NCBI RefSeq assembly: GCF_002727125.1
Contig: NZ_NHOA01000009.1
Span: 1 to 64,000 of the forward strand
DNA: 64,000 nt
Source: Halorubrum persicum
GTDB taxonomy: Archaea > Halobacteriota > Halobacteria > Halobacteriales > Haloferacaceae
Direction of reading: 5' to 3'
Part shown: piece by piece, positions 43,327-53,042 of the stretch
How the letters are laid out: the number at the start of each line of letters is the position of its first letter
Numbering within the stretch: position 1 is the first letter of the stretch
Position numbers and translations under genes: made by a program
Notes under the pieces: generated by a model
Told to the model about the DNA's origin: nothing
The model's database searches: none
The model's input: the letters and a program-made list of their open reading frames with translations, nothing else

Positions 43327-43890
43327 TCACTCCCGTAACAGCTCGTACGCCTCGTTCAGCTCCTTGAACGCCGCCTCGTCGCCCGCCTCCCCGTCCGGGT
43401 GGAGCCGCTTCGCCCGCTCCCGGTAGGCGGACCGAATCGTCTCGCTGTCGGCGGTCCGGTCGACCCCGAGCGTCGCGTACGCCTCGCGCTCGGACATCCC
43501 GCTCGCCGACGGAGCGCGGTCGCGGGGGTCGCGACCGTCGGCGCCGCCGGCTCCGGATCGAGCTCCGCGACCGCCGGTGCCGCCCGCCGCTCCGCGACCG
43601 AACCCGCCGTCCGTCGCGCCGGCCGAGCGGTACGCGGATCGACGGTGTTCGGCGGCCCGTGCGCGCTGTCGGGCCCGTGCGCGCTCTCCGGGCCCCACCT
43701 GCGCGGCCTCGCGTTGGACGCGGTCGCGGAGCCGGCCGCTGGCGTGGTACCAGAGGAAGTACGAGACGACGGCGAACGGAACGGCGACCGCCAACAGGAC
43801 GGGGGAGACGACGACTCCGGCGACGAGCAGGAGGGCCGTCAGGCCGATGAACGTCGCTGCCATGCCGACGACGATCGCGCGGTTCGTCAC
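43327..43890 (-). CDS. membrane-anchored J-domain protein
   Basis: This protein of about 187 aa has two N-terminal hydrophobic helices (AATFIGLTALLLVAGVVV and LLAVAVPFAVVSYFLWY). A basic and then Gly/Ala/Arg-rich linker follows. The C-terminal J-domain reads YATLGVDRTADSETIRSAY and contains the HPD tripeptide (KRLHPDGE) needed to stimulate Hsp70. No DnaK gene is adjacent. The GTG at 43890 is proposed because it puts about eight residues before the first helix and has a TATA-like element (GCTTACAACG on the minus strand) about 25 bp upstream. The ATG at 43863 is the alternative. Confidence 0.78.
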   Translation of the reverse strand: MTNRAIVVGMAATFIGLTALLLVAGVVVSPVLLAVAVPFAVVSYFLWYHASGRLRDRVQREAAQVGPGERARARQRARAAEHRRSAYRSAGATDGGFGRGAAGGTGGRGARSGAGGADGRDPRDRAPSASGMSEREAYATLGVDRTADSETIRSAYRERAKRLHPDGEAGDEAAFKELNEAYELLRE

Positions 43891-43991
43891 GGTCTCCCTC
43901 AGGGCTCCATCGTTGTAAGCGCTCGGGCGGAAGGCGAGCGCTCCGGGCGGATATCGGGCAACGGCGTGTTCGATCGCACGGGGGCGATCGC

Positions 43992-44717
43992 TCAGGCGAG
44001 GGTGTCGCTCCCGCCGAGGCCGTCCACGGAGTGGCGGACGTACTGGACCGCGATCCCGGCGACGAACAGCGCCGCGAACGCGGGGTTCGAGAGCGTCGCC
44101 TGCTCGACGAACGCCACGGGCTCGCCGGCGGCGACGGCTCGCCAGACGGGGACGGTCGTCGCCACGAGCCCGGCGCCCAACGCGACGAGCGACAGCGTGA
44201 TGATTGAGTCGTAGTACCGTAGCGCGAGGAGTCCGGCGACCGCACCGACGACCACCGCGATCAGGAGGAACCGCTGAAACGCGGGCTGTGAGAGCAGCGA
44301 CGACTCGATCGCCGCGTCCACCGCGACCGCGTCGGCCCCGGACGCTCCGGGGCGGTAGAACTGCCGGAGGAGCGATTCGCCGGCGGTCAACACCAGCACG
44401 GCGAGGGTCGCGAAGACGAACGCCGCGATCGACACCGCAAACCGCGCCGCCAGCGGGATCAGCACTCGACCGAGCACGGTGCCGATCAGCACGGCCGCCC
44501 CGGCGAGGAGCAGCCGTTCCCCGCCGGCCGGCGGGGCCGCCGTGAGCTCGGGGACCACCACCCAGCCGACGAACCCGCCGACGATCGCGCCGCCGAGCCA
44601 GCTGATCCATCCGAGCACGTGGTCCTTGAGGCCGTACGCGCTGACGACCAACACGGCTCCGACGAGGGTGTTCACCGCGAGCACCGCCAGCGCGAACGGC
44701 TCCGACGAAAGTGACAT
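43992..44717 (-). CDS. polytopic membrane protein, TM7S3/TM198-like
   Basis: This 241-aa protein has about seven hydrophobic helices, Gly/Ala/Val-rich with few charges, and a periplasmic or cytoplasmic loop near residues 120-140. Gly motifs between helices (GGAIVGGFVGWVVVP, VLIGTVLGRVLIPLAA) and the repeated half structure recall DUF4203/TM7S3-TM198 domains. No catalytic or ligand residue can be pointed out. It precedes the J-domain gene on the same strand by about 100 bp. The function is unknown. Confidence 0.7.
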   Translation of the reverse strand: MSLSSEPFALAVLAVNTLVGAVLVVSAYGLKDHVLGWISWLGGAIVGGFVGWVVVPELTAAPPAGGERLLLAGAAVLIGTVLGRVLIPLAARFAVSIAAFVFATLAVLVLTAGESLLRQFYRPGASGADAVAVDAAIESSLLSQPAFQRFLLIAVVVGAVAGLLALRYYDSIITLSLVALGAGLVATTVPVWRAVAAGEPVAFVEQATLSNPAFAALFVAGIAVQYVRHSVDGLGGSDTLA

Positions 44718-44811
44718 GCGTTGACACTATTCAGCGATCGACTTAGTTGTCCGGGCGACACCGCCGCCCGGCTCCGCACCGCTTATGCCCGCGGGCGACC
44801 GGACTCGTGGT

Positions 44812-47667
44812 ATGCCGACTGCGGACCGCGAGACGGTGACCGGGCTCCCGCCGGGGATCGCCGACGCCCGCGAGGAGCTGACGCCGATGCTCTCGCAGTA
44901 CGCCGACCTGTGTGCGGCCCACGAGGACGCCCTCGTGCTGTTCCAGGTCGGCGACTTCTACGAGGCGTTCTGCGAGGCTGCCGAGGCGGTCGCCCGCGTC
45001 TGCGAGGTGACGCTGACGGAGCGCTCCGACTCGACGGGCGACTACCCGATGGCGGGCGTGCCCATCGACAACGCCGCCCCCTATCTCGAATCGCTGCTCG
45101 ACGCGGGGTACCGCGTCGCCCTCGGCGACCAGGTCGAGGACGCCGAGCAGGCGTCGGGGCTCGTCGACCGGGCCGTCACCGAGGTGATCACGCCCGGCAC
45201 CGTCGTCGAGGACGAGCTGCTGGACGCCGGGACGACGAACTACGTGGCGGCGGTGGCGGCCGGGGAGGGTGACGGCGGGACCGGCGCCGAGCCGGACGCC
45301 GTCGGCCTCGCCGCCGTCGACGTCTCCACCGGCGAGTGCCTCGTCACGTCGGGCGACCGCGACGCGGTCGCGGAGGAGCTCGACCGGGTCGCCCCCGCGG
45401 AGCTGATCGCCGGGCCGGACGCCCCCGCCTTCGAGCCGGCCGACGCCGAGCGGGGGTGGACGACCCACGCGTACGACGACGCCGTCTTCGAGCGGCGGGC
45501 CGCGATCGAGCGGCTGGAGCCGTACCTCCCCGCCCCCGACCGCCGGTTCGAGGGGAACGCCGAGCTCCGCGCCGCCGGCGCCGTCCTCGCGTACGCCGAG
45601 TACACGCAGGGCGACGACGGCCCGCTCTCGTACGTCACCCGGATCCGGCGGTACGACCCGCGCGACCGCCTCCGGCTCGACGCGGCCGCCCAGCGCAGCC
45701 TCGAACTGTTCGAGAACCGGGGGTTGGGCGCCAGCGACACCCTCTTCGACGCGCTCGACGAGACCAGCTGCGCGCTCGGCCGCCGGTGCCTCGAACGGTG
45801 GCTCCGGCGCCCGCTCGTGGACGCCGACGCGATCCGGAGCCGCCACGACGCCGTCGGCGAGCTGGCCGACCGCACGCTCGTTCGCGAGGGACTCGCCGAC
45901 GCGCTCGGGGCGGCCTACGACCTCGAACGCCTCGTCGGGCGGATCTCCCGAGGGCGCGCCGACGCGCGCGACCTGCGCTCGCTGCACGCGACGCTGGCGG
46001 TCGTGCCGGCGCTGAAGGCGACGCTGGCGGGGGCGGATGGCGACGCCGACGCGGACGCCGACCGCCCCCGCACCGACCACCTCCGCGACCTCCGCGACCG
46101 GCTCGACGAACTGACTGAGGTCCGCGAGCTGATAGACGAGGCGATCGCCGCGAACCCCCCGCCGGAGATCACCGAGGGCGGCGTCGTCCGCGAGGGGTTC
46201 GACGACGACCTCGACGACCTCCGGGCCACCGAGCGCGAGGGGCGCGAGTGGGTCGCGGAGCTCGAGGCGAGCGAGCGCGAGCGCACCGGCATCGACTCGC
46301 TGTCGGTCGGCCACAATCAGGTCCACGGCTACTACATCGAGGTGACCGACGCCAACCTCGATCGCGTCCCCGACGACTACCGCCGCCGGCAGACGCTGAA
46401 GAACAGCGAGCGCTACTACACCCCCGAGCTGAAGGAGCGCGAGGAGGAGATCGTCGGCGCCGCGGAGCGCGCGGACGCCCTCGAGTACGAGCTGTTCGTC
46501 GACGTGCGCGAGCGCGTCGCGAGCGAGACGGAGCGGATACAGGGGCTCGCGGACGCCATCGCCGAGATCGACGCGCTCCGCTCGCTGGCGAGCGTCGCCG
46601 TCGAGCACGACTACGTCCGCCCGACGATCGTCGGCGACCCCGACGCGGGGGTCGAGATCGAGGGGGGGCGCCACCCGGTCGTCGAGCGCGCCGAGGAGTC
46701 GTTCGTCCCGAACGACGCGGACCTCCCGCGCGGGTCGATCGGGGTGATCACGGGGCCGAACATGAGCGGGAAGTCGACGTACATGCGGTCGGTGGCGCTC
46801 GCGGTCGTGCTCGCGCAGACCGGCTCGTTCGTCCCCGCGCAGGCGGCCTCGCTCCCCGTCTTCGACCGACTGTTCACCCGCGTCGGCGCCTCCGACGACA
46901 TCGCCGGCGGCCAGTCGACGTTCATGCGCGAGATGAGCGAGCTGACGGAGATCCTCCACGACGCCGGCCCGGACTCGCTCGTCCTCCTCGACGAGGTTGG
47001 CCGCGGCACCGCCACGACCGACGGGCGGGCCATCGCCCGCGCCGCCGCCGAGTTCATCCACGACGAACTCGGCGCGACCGCCCTGTTCGCCACCCACTAC
47101 CACGACCTGACCGACCTCGCGGCGGAGCGGGAGCGCGCCTTCAATCTCCACTTCACGGCGACCCGCGAGGGCGGCGACGTGACGTTCCTCCACCGGGTCG
47201 TCCCCGGCGCCTCCTCCTCCTCGTACGGCGTGGAGGTCGCCGAGCTCGCCGGCGTTCCGACTCCGGTCGTGAATCGCTCCCGCGATCTCGTGAGCGCGGA
47301 GACCGGGGAGGCAGCCGACGCCGAGGGGTCGACCGACCCCGGTGGGTCGACCGACACCGAGGACTCGGCCGACATCGGAAACTGGGACGACACCGAGGAC
47401 TCGTCCGACGACGAGGAGGGCGACGCCTCGCTCCGGGAGTTCCTCGCGGAGGACGAGGGCGACGACGCCGCGGACGGGGGCGGCGACACCGGAACCGCCG
47501 CCGGCGACGCGGACCCCGGACGGAAGGGCGGTTCGGAACCGTCGTCAGCCGAGTCCGACCCCGATCTGGCCGCCGCTCTCCGCGACCTCGACCTCGCCCG
47601 GATGACGCCGATCGAGGCGCTGAACGCCCTCCACGACCTCCAGTCGCGAGTCGACGATGACGGGTGA
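44812..47667 (+). CDS. mutS: DNA mismatch repair ATPase MutS
   Basis: This 951-aa protein recognises mismatches and uses ATP to become a sliding clamp. The mismatch-binding domain has QVGDFYEAF (the FxE motif in the form DFYEAF). The core and connector domains follow, and the C-terminal ATPase has Walker [15 protein letters not shown], signature [12 protein letters not shown] and Walker [17 protein letters not shown]. Between the ATPase and the last helices there is an acidic insertion of about 100 residues with repeated Thr-Asp/Ser-Asp runs, typical of haloarchaeal surface adaptation. The ATG at 44812 is preferred over 44785 because a TATA-like GCTTATGC lies 24-31 nt upstream. The gene overlaps mutL by 11 bp. 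Confidence 0.96.
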   Translation: MPTADRETVTGLPPGIADAREELTPMLSQYADLCAAHEDALVLFQVGDFYEAFCEAAEAVARVCEVTLTERSDSTGDYPMAGVPIDNAAPYLESLLDAGYRVALGDQVEDAEQASGLVDRAVTEVITPGTVVEDELLDAGTTNYVAAVAAGEGDGGTGAEPDAVGLAAVDVSTGECLVTSGDRDAVAEELDRVAPAELIAGPDAPAFEPADAERGWTTHAYDDAVFERRAAIERLEPYLPAPDRRFEGNAELRAAGAVLAYAEYTQGDDGPLSYVTRIRRYDPRDRLRLDAAAQRSLELFENRGLGASDTLFDALDETSCALGRRCLERWLRRPLVDADAIRSRHDAVGELADRTLVREGLADALGAAYDLERLVGRISRGRADARDLRSLHATLAVVPALKATLAGADGDADADADRPRTDHLRDLRDRLDELTEVRELIDEAIAANPPPEITEGGVVREGFDDDLDDLRATEREGREWVAELEASERERTGIDSLSVGHNQVHGYYIEVTDANLDRVPDDYRRRQTLKNSERYYTPELKEREEEIVGAAERADALEYELFVDVRERVASETERIQGLADAIAEIDALRSLASVAVEHDYVRPTIVGDPDAGVEIEGGRHPVVERAEESFVPNDADLPRGSIGVITGPNMSGKSTYMRSVALAVVLAQTGSFVPAQAASLPVFDRLFTRVGASDDIAGGQSTFMREMSELTEILHDAGPDSLVLLDEVGRGTATTDGRAIARAAAEFIHDELGATALFATHYHDLTDLAAERERAFNLHFTATREGGDVTFLHRVVPGASSSSYGVEVAELAGVPTPVVNRSRDLVSAETGEAADAEGSTDPGGSTDTEDSADIGNWDDTEDSSDDEEGDASLREFLAEDEGDDAADGGGDTGTAAGDADPGRKGGSEPSSAESDPDLAAALRDLDLARMTPIEALNALHDLQSRVDDDG

Positions 47668-49357
47668 GGACCGCGTCCGTCGGCTCGACCCCGCCACCGT
47701 CGACCGGATCGCCGCCGGGGAGGTAGTTACCCGCCCCGCTCGGGTCGTCGGCGAACTGATCGACAACGCGCTCGACGCCGGCGCGTCGCGGGTCGAGATC
47801 GCGGTGGAGAGCGACGGCACCGACCGCGTCCGGGTGGCCGACGACGGCCGGGGAATGAGCCGCGAGGACGCCCGGCTCGCGGTCGATCGCCACGCGACGA
47901 GCAAGCTCGCGCCCGGCGGCGACCCGGTCGGCGTCGGCTCGCTCGGCTTCCGCGGCGAGGCGCTGGCCGCGATCGCCGAGGCGGCGCGGCTCGAACTCGT
48001 CACGAGCGACGGCGACGCGGTCGGAACGCGGGTGGTCGTCGACGGAACGGAGAGCGACGACGGTGCCGCGGATCCGACCGTCGCCGACGCCGGGCGCGCT
48101 CGCGGCACGACCGTCGTGGTCGAGGACCTGTTCGCGACCCGGCCCGCGCGCCGGGAGTCGCTCGCGGGACCGGCGGCCGAGTTCGCGCGGGTCTCATCGC
48201 TGGTCGCCGACTACGCGCTGGCGAACCCTACGGTGGCGTTCACGCTCGACCACGGTGGGTCGCGGACCCTCTCGACCCCCGGATCCGGCATCACGGAGGC
48301 GTTGCTCGGCGTGTACGACCGCGAGACCGCGAGCCGCTCGACGGAGATCGCGGCGAGCGTCGAGGACGCGGCGGGGGGAGACGAATCCGGCTCGATCGAG
48401 GTCGGCGGCGCCCTCGCGTACCCCTCGGTGACCCGTTCCTCGCGCGATCACGTCCGGATCTCGGTGAACGGGCGCCCCGTCCGGAACGACCGGCTCGCGG
48501 CCGCGGTCCGGGCCGGGTACGGCCGGCTGATCCCGGACGGCCGCGAGCCGGTGGCCGCCGTGGACGTCTCGCTGTCGCCGGCCCGCGTGGACCCGAACGT
48601 TCACCCGGCGAAGCGGGAGGTCGGGCTCCGAGACGCCGACGCGGTCGCGGACGCCGTCAAGTCGGTCGTCGCCGACGCGCTCACGGGCGCCGACCTCCGG
48701 CGGAAGGCAGAGGTGGACACCGGACTCGACGGGGCGCTGGAGCCCGGCGGCGGCGACGAGGGGGAGCGCCCGGCGGCCTTCGCGGACGCGACGCCGATCG
48801 GGACGTTCCGCGACCTGTACCTCCTCGCCGAGGCCGGCGACGAGCTGCTCGTCATCGACGGCCACGCCGCCCACGAGCGCGTGAACTACGAGCGGCTCGC
48901 CCGGGCGTTCGACGGCGAGGCGGTGCCGACCGCCGCCCTCGACCCGGCGGCGACCGTGTCGCTGTCGGCCGACGAGGCGGCGGCCGCGGAGGCGCACGCC
49001 GACGCCCTCTCCGCGCTCGGGTTCGAGACGGAGCCGTTCGGCGGCGGGACCGTCCGGCTCCGGACCGTCCCGGCGCCGTTCGGGAGAGCGGCCGACGCGG
49101 CCGCGTTCCGGGACGCGCTCGCGACGCTCTCGGACGGGGAGCCGCCGCGAGACGCGCGGGACGCGCTGCTCGCCGACCTCGCGTGTCACCCGTCGCTGAA
49201 GCGGGGAGAGATCGGCGCGCTCGACGCGGGGGAACTGCGGTCGCTGCTCGACCGGCTCGGCGAGTGCGACCGCCCGTACGCGTGTCCGCACGGGCGGCCG
49301 ACCGTCCTCTCGGTGACCGAGTCGACGTTCGCGGCGGGGTTCGGTCGGGACCGGTGA
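47657..49357 (+). CDS. mutL: DNA mismatch repair protein MutL (endonuclease type)
   Basis: This 566-aa partner of MutS has an N-terminal GHKL ATPase: [44 protein letters not shown] and the NVHPAKREV loop. The C-terminal domain carries the metal-binding nuclease motif as [12 protein letters not shown] (from D401), with Gly in place of the usual Gln, plus CHPSLKRGE and the zinc motif CPHGRP. MutL with nuclease motif fits an organism without MutH. The ATG lies inside mutS, so the pair is translationally coupled. Bacterial-type MutS-MutL is thought to have entered haloarchaea by gene transfer. Confidence 0.95.
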   Translation: MTGEDRVRRLDPATVDRIAAGEVVTRPARVVGELIDNALDAGASRVEIAVESDGTDRVRVADDGRGMSREDARLAVDRHATSKLAPGGDPVGVGSLGFRGEALAAIAEAARLELVTSDGDAVGTRVVVDGTESDDGAADPTVADAGRARGTTVVVEDLFATRPARRESLAGPAAEFARVSSLVADYALANPTVAFTLDHGGSRTLSTPGSGITEALLGVYDRETASRSTEIAASVEDAAGGDESGSIEVGGALAYPSVTRSSRDHVRISVNGRPVRNDRLAAAVRAGYGRLIPDGREPVAAVDVSLSPARVDPNVHPAKREVGLRDADAVADAVKSVVADALTGADLRRKAEVDTGLDGALEPGGGDEGERPAAFADATPIGTFRDLYLLAEAGDELLVIDGHAAHERVNYERLARAFDGEAVPTAALDPAATVSLSADEAAAAEAHADALSALGFETEPFGGGTVRLRTVPAPFGRAADAAAFRDALATLSDGEPPRDARDALLADLACHPSLKRGEIGALDAGELRSLLDRLGECDRPYACPHGRPTVLSVTESTFAAGFGRDR

Positions 49358-49379
49358 GGGGTCGCTGTCCCCGTCCGCG

Positions 49380-50591
49380 CTAGGTGGGGCGGTCGCTCGG
49401 GTGCCCGTCGTTGCGGCGAGCCGCGCGCTCGACGGTCTCGCCCGTCTCCGGCGTTCCCGGCGGGTACGACACGGTCCGCTGCGGGTACGGGATGGAGATC
49501 CCGGCGTCCGCGAAGCGGTCCTGTATCAGCCCGACGGCCGTCGCCTTCGAGCGCCAGCGCGCCTGCGGCGTCGGCGGCTCGATCCAGAACCGGAGGTCGA
49601 GGAGGATCGCGGAGTCGCCGAACCCGGAGGGGATCACGTACGGTTTCGGGTTGTTGGCGATGGTCTCGATCTCGGTCAGCACCTCCTCGGCGATCTCGCT
49701 GGCTTCGTCGGGGTCGTCGTCGTAGCCGATCCCGACCTCCATGTGGATCCGGAGGCGCCCCTCGCGGCTCCGGTTCGTGATCGCCTGGTTGGTGACGAGG
49801 TCGTTGGGCACGACGACGTACTCGCCGTCGAAGTTCCCCATGTGCGTGTTCATGATCGTGATCTCGGTGACGAACCCCTCCTCGTCGCCGATCTCCACCC
49901 AGTCGCCGATCTCGAAGGGGCGCGCGAACATCAGCACGAAGCCCGCGATCAGCGACCCGAGGGTCTGGCGGGCCGCCATCCCGAGCACGATCCCGAGGAA
50001 CCCGGCGCCGACGAGGAGGCCGCCGAGGTTCACGCCCCAGATGCCGAGGACGGTTACCCCGGCGATCACCAGCACGCCGACCTGCATGATCCGGCTGAGC
50101 AGCTGCTCCTGGTGAGCGGTGATGCGGTCGCTGTCGGCCGAGAGGTCCTCGACGTACTCGTCTAACACGTCGCTCGCGACGTAGGCGGTGCCGAGGAGCA
50201 TCGCGGAGAGGAACGCCCGCGCGCCGATCGTCAAGGCGTTCTCCGCGACCGGGAGCACCGCGACGACGACCGCGAACTGGCCCCACAGCGCCAGAATCGC
50301 GACGGCCGCGAGCGCGAACAGCGCGAGCTGGAAGAGGCCGACGAGCAGGCGCAGCGCGAACGACGTCGGGAGCGCCTCCCGCATCGTCTCGAGCGAACTC
50401 TCGCCGCGCCCGTCGAGGAACCGCTCCAGCCAGCGCGTCGTCACTCGTTCGCCGGTCCGAACGGCCCGAGGGAGGAGCAGCCAGCCGACGGCGAGCGTCG
50501 CAAGCAGAATCCCGGCGGTCACGGCGACGCGAGCCTCCGTGCTCGCGACGCTCCCCAACAGCGCGTCGAGTCGCGTCAGTTGTGCGGTCAC
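49380..50591 (-). CDS. MscS-family mechanosensitive channel
   Basis: This 403-aa channel relieves osmotic pressure. Five membrane helices are predicted (about 20-40, 75-100, 108-130, 160-180, 185-205). The pore helix and following beta domain contain LVGAGFLGIVLGMAARQTLG, FARPFEIGDWVEIGDEEGFV and PNDLVTNQAITNRS, the MscS core. The last 120 residues form the cytoplasmic vestibule. It stands alone, convergent with mutL by 22 bp. It is longer at the N-terminus than E. coli MscS by two helices. Confidence 0.92.
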   Translation of the reverse strand: MTAQLTRLDALLGSVASTEARVAVTAGILLATLAVGWLLLPRAVRTGERVTTRWLERFLDGRGESSLETMREALPTSFALRLLVGLFQLALFALAAVAILALWGQFAVVVAVLPVAENALTIGARAFLSAMLLGTAYVASDVLDEYVEDLSADSDRITAHQEQLLSRIMQVGVLVIAGVTVLGIWGVNLGGLLVGAGFLGIVLGMAARQTLGSLIAGFVLMFARPFEIGDWVEIGDEEGFVTEITIMNTHMGNFDGEYVVVPNDLVTNQAITNRSREGRLRIHMEVGIGYDDDPDEASEIAEEVLTEIETIANNPKPYVIPSGFGDSAILLDLRFWIEPPTPQARWRSKATAVGLIQDRFADAGISIPYPQRTVSYPPGTPETGETVERAARRNDGHPSDRPT

Positions 50592-50675
50592 TGTCCGACG
50601 GTTTCCCTTCGCGGTTAAAAATTGTCTCCGACAGCTATCGATCGAGAGAACTGGGCGCAGGCGCCGGCGTCAGCG

Positions 50676-52052
50676 TCAGCGACCGCGGCGGAGCTCCTCG
50701 ATGAGCTGTTCGATGAGCGCGGACTGCCTGTCGAGGCGCTCGGACTGCTGTTCGACGGTGTGACGCAGCTCGGCCACCTCCGTCGCGAGGTCCTCACCCT
50801 CGACGCCGGCGCTCTCGAACGGTGAGCCGTCGAAGGCGTCTGCCTCGGTCGTCTCGGCCGTCTCGGGCGTGTCCCCCGTTTCGACGGTGTCGGTCGCCGC
50901 GATCTCCTCCGCGGTGGCCTCCCCCGCGGCGTCGCTCGCGAAGCCGGCCTCTGACCGCGCCGCCGGGTCGGCGTCGACGACCGGCTCCGGCTCGGAATCC
51001 GCGATCGGGTCGTCGGCGAGCGGATCGTCGCCGAGCGGGTCCGAGTCGACGGCGTGGCCGGCGACCGGCTCCTCGACCGACTCCGCGCTCGGCGCATCCG
51101 CGGGGTCCTCGACGGGCGAGGACGAACGCTCACTGCGCCTCGACGCCTCGCCCCGCGCCGGCTCCCCGTCGCGCGTCCGGGCCTCGCCGGCCGCCGTCTC
51201 GCTTCCGGCGACGGGCTCCGGCTCGGAGCGTGTCGTCGCGTCGGGCTCGGCCTCCGAAACGGGGCTCGGATCCGACGGGGCCTCGGTCCCCGGTTCCGCT
51301 TCCGCCTCCGCGTCGGCGACCGGCGACGCCGACAGCGGATCGGGGCCCTCGCCGAAGTCGGTGGTGCTGCCGCTGTCTCCCGCGGCGTCCGCGGCCGCGC
51401 CGTCGTCGTCCTCGTCGGCGACGGTCACGCGGAACTCCTCCAGGCTGTCGACGCCGTAGTACGAGCAGAGGGCGTCGACGAGCGTCTCGCGGACCGCGCG
51501 AGCCGACTCGTTGGGCGCTTTGAACCGCTCGGAACGCCCGCCGTGCGTCAACACGACCGCGGTGGCGACCGTTCCCTCCTCGAAGTCGAGGTCGGTGATG
51601 TCGTCGTAGGCGAACTCCTCGAACTCCTCGTCCCAGACGGCGGAGCCGACGTGTTTGACCAGCCGGTTGCTGGTGACGACGAGGGTAAGCTCGGAGAAGC
51701 GGAAGGTGCGGACGACGGACTCGCCGGGGTCGGTGACGCCCGTGGCGGAGAGGACGCCGGCGAGGATCGGGTGGAGCACGTCGTCGGCGCGCTTGGCCGG
51801 CACCGAGATGGTCTCGTCGCCGTCGAGGCCGTAGCCGAGGGTGAGTTTCGCCTTGCGGCGACCCGTCGAGACCGCGATTCGCTCGACGTCGTGGGAGTAC
51901 TCCGAGACCGACTCGTCCGACAGCAGCCCGTCGCCGCGATAGACGAGCGTCCGCGTCGGCGTGACCGCGAGCCGGTCGGCTCCCCCGAGCGGGACCTCGG
52001 CCACGACCTCCTCGTCGCCGACGGTCCCCGCGAGCAGTTCGGGAAGGCTCAT
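50676..52052 (-). CDS. haloarchaeal protein of unknown function with PH-like N-terminal domain and long acidic low-complexity tail
   Basis: This 458-aa cytoplasmic protein has residues 1-205 folded: GDEEVVAEVPLGGADRLAVT, RTLVYRGDGLLSDESV and RFKAPNESARAVRETL resemble repeated PH-like or bPH modules that often sit near membranes. Residues 210-410 are Asp/Glu/Ala/Pro/Ser-rich and probably unstructured. The final 40 residues form a coiled coil (TEVAELRHTVEQQSERLDRQ). The family appears limited to haloarchaea. The ATG at 52052 has a TATA box (ATTTATGG on the minus strand, about 52077-52084) 25 nt upstream. No function is known to me. Confidence 0.75.
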   Translation of the reverse strand: MSLPELLAGTVGDEEVVAEVPLGGADRLAVTPTRTLVYRGDGLLSDESVSEYSHDVERIAVSTGRRKAKLTLGYGLDGDETISVPAKRADDVLHPILAGVLSATGVTDPGESVVRTFRFSELTLVVTSNRLVKHVGSAVWDEEFEEFAYDDITDLDFEEGTVATAVVLTHGGRSERFKAPNESARAVRETLVDALCSYYGVDSLEEFRVTVADEDDDGAAADAAGDSGSTTDFGEGPDPLSASPVADAEAEAEPGTEAPSDPSPVSEAEPDATTRSEPEPVAGSETAAGEARTRDGEPARGEASRRSERSSSPVEDPADAPSAESVEEPVAGHAVDSDPLGDDPLADDPIADSEPEPVVDADPAARSEAGFASDAAGEATAEEIAATDTVETGDTPETAETTEADAFDGSPFESAGVEGEDLATEVAELRHTVEQQSERLDRQSALIEQLIEELRRGR

Positions 52053-52212
52053 ATCCCGGAGATACGACCCGCCGGCCATAAATCCGCGGGGTCCGCGTCG
52101 GCAACGGTTACGGGGGTGGTTGCGGATGGGATGGACGGGACCGTCGCGGTCGGGTTTCGCCGCCGACCTCGCAGACTCTGTCACCGGTTCGCAACCTTCC
52201 GACGGATGGGAA

Positions 52213-52220
52213 GGTTAAAG
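52213..52220 (+). promoter_or_regulatory. TATA box of the tRNA-Met gene
   Basis: GGTTAAAG lies 27-34 nt before the first tRNA base, the usual archaeal spacing. Confidence 0.55.
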
Positions 52221-52246
52221 GGTTTCATCGCGGTACGGAGAGGTGA

Positions 52247-52400
52247 GGCCGGGTGGCTTAGCTGGACATAGCGCCGCACTCATAGGGTTCGGAGATTCGG
52301 TGCGGTGACGCCTTGGAAGCGTCCGCGTCCTTCCCGTGGCTCCGCCGAGCCTCGGACCTGGGACATGCGGAGATCGTGGGTTCGGAGCCCACCCCGGCCA
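52247..52400 (+). tRNA. elongator tRNA-Met (CAU) with an 80-nt intron
   Basis: Exon 1 is 52247-52284 and exon 2 is 52365-52400. The 7-bp acceptor stem GGCCGGG/CCCGGCC is perfect. The D-arm (GCTTAGCTGGACATAGC) and the anticodon arm (CCGCA and TGCGG around CTCATAA) close correctly once the 80-nt intron at 37/38 is removed. The anticodon is CAT (52281-52283). The T-arm stem is GTGGG/CCCAC with loop TTCGGAG, so position 58 is G instead of the near-universal A. An intron in the elongator tRNA-Met is a known haloarchaeal trait, and the splicing endonuclease would cut a bulge-helix-bulge. CCA is not encoded. Confidence 0.88.
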
Positions 52401-52534
52401 CTCAGTTTTCTGTCTCGTCGTCCCGCCGAGCCGCGCCGTTCGTCGAGGACTGTCGAGTTCGTCGTCCGACTTCGTCTCCGAACGGCGCGGGCGTGGTCGA
52501 AACGCCTACCCATGAGCGACGCGACGGCGACCGT

Positions 52535-53029
52535 ATGCAAGCGCGTGACCTGATGGAGACAGATGTCAAGACGGTCGCCCCGGACGACGACGTGGCGGAC
52601 GTGTTCAAGAAGTTCGCTCGGTTCGACTTCAGCGGGTTCCCGGTCGTCGACGACGAGGGGGGGCTGGTCGGCGTCGTCACCGAATCCGACCTCGTCGACC
52701 TCTTCGAGCCGGACGACGAGACGCTGTGGATCCCGATCGGCCTCCCGCCGTTCGTCGACACGCTCACGTATCAGGTGAAGGCGCCGTGGGGCGATCTCGA
52801 TCTCGGCGTCGACATGGTCCGGAACGCCGACCGCCCGATCTCGGACGTGATGAGCATCGACGTGGCGACCGTCTCGCCCGACACCGACGTGAACGAGGTG
52901 CTCGACCTGCTCGCCGGCGACGACCCGAACATCAACCGCGTGCCGGTCGTCGACGATGACGGAGCGATCGTCGGCATCATCGCCCGACAGGACGTGATCC
53001 GGGCGTTCCGCGACAAGCGCCTGACGTAA
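52535..53029 (+). CDS. stand-alone CBS-domain pair protein
   Basis: This 164-aa protein consists of two CBS motifs. The first runs from MQARDLMETDVKTVAPDDDV to GVVTESDLVDLF and the second from PISDVMSIDVATVSPDTDV to GIIARQDVIRAF, with a linker of about 35 residues between them. CBS pairs bind AMP, ATP or S-adenosylmethionine and usually regulate another protein, but no partner domain is fused or obviously adjacent. ATG 52535 is the first reasonable start after the tRNA gene. Haloarchaea carry many such proteins. Confidence 0.88.
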   Translation: MQARDLMETDVKTVAPDDDVADVFKKFARFDFSGFPVVDDEGGLVGVVTESDLVDLFEPDDETLWIPIGLPPFVDTLTYQVKAPWGDLDLGVDMVRNADRPISDVMSIDVATVSPDTDVNEVLDLLAGDDPNINRVPVVDDDGAIVGIIARQDVIRAFRDKRLT

Positions 53030-53042
53030 CGCCGCCGCCCGT

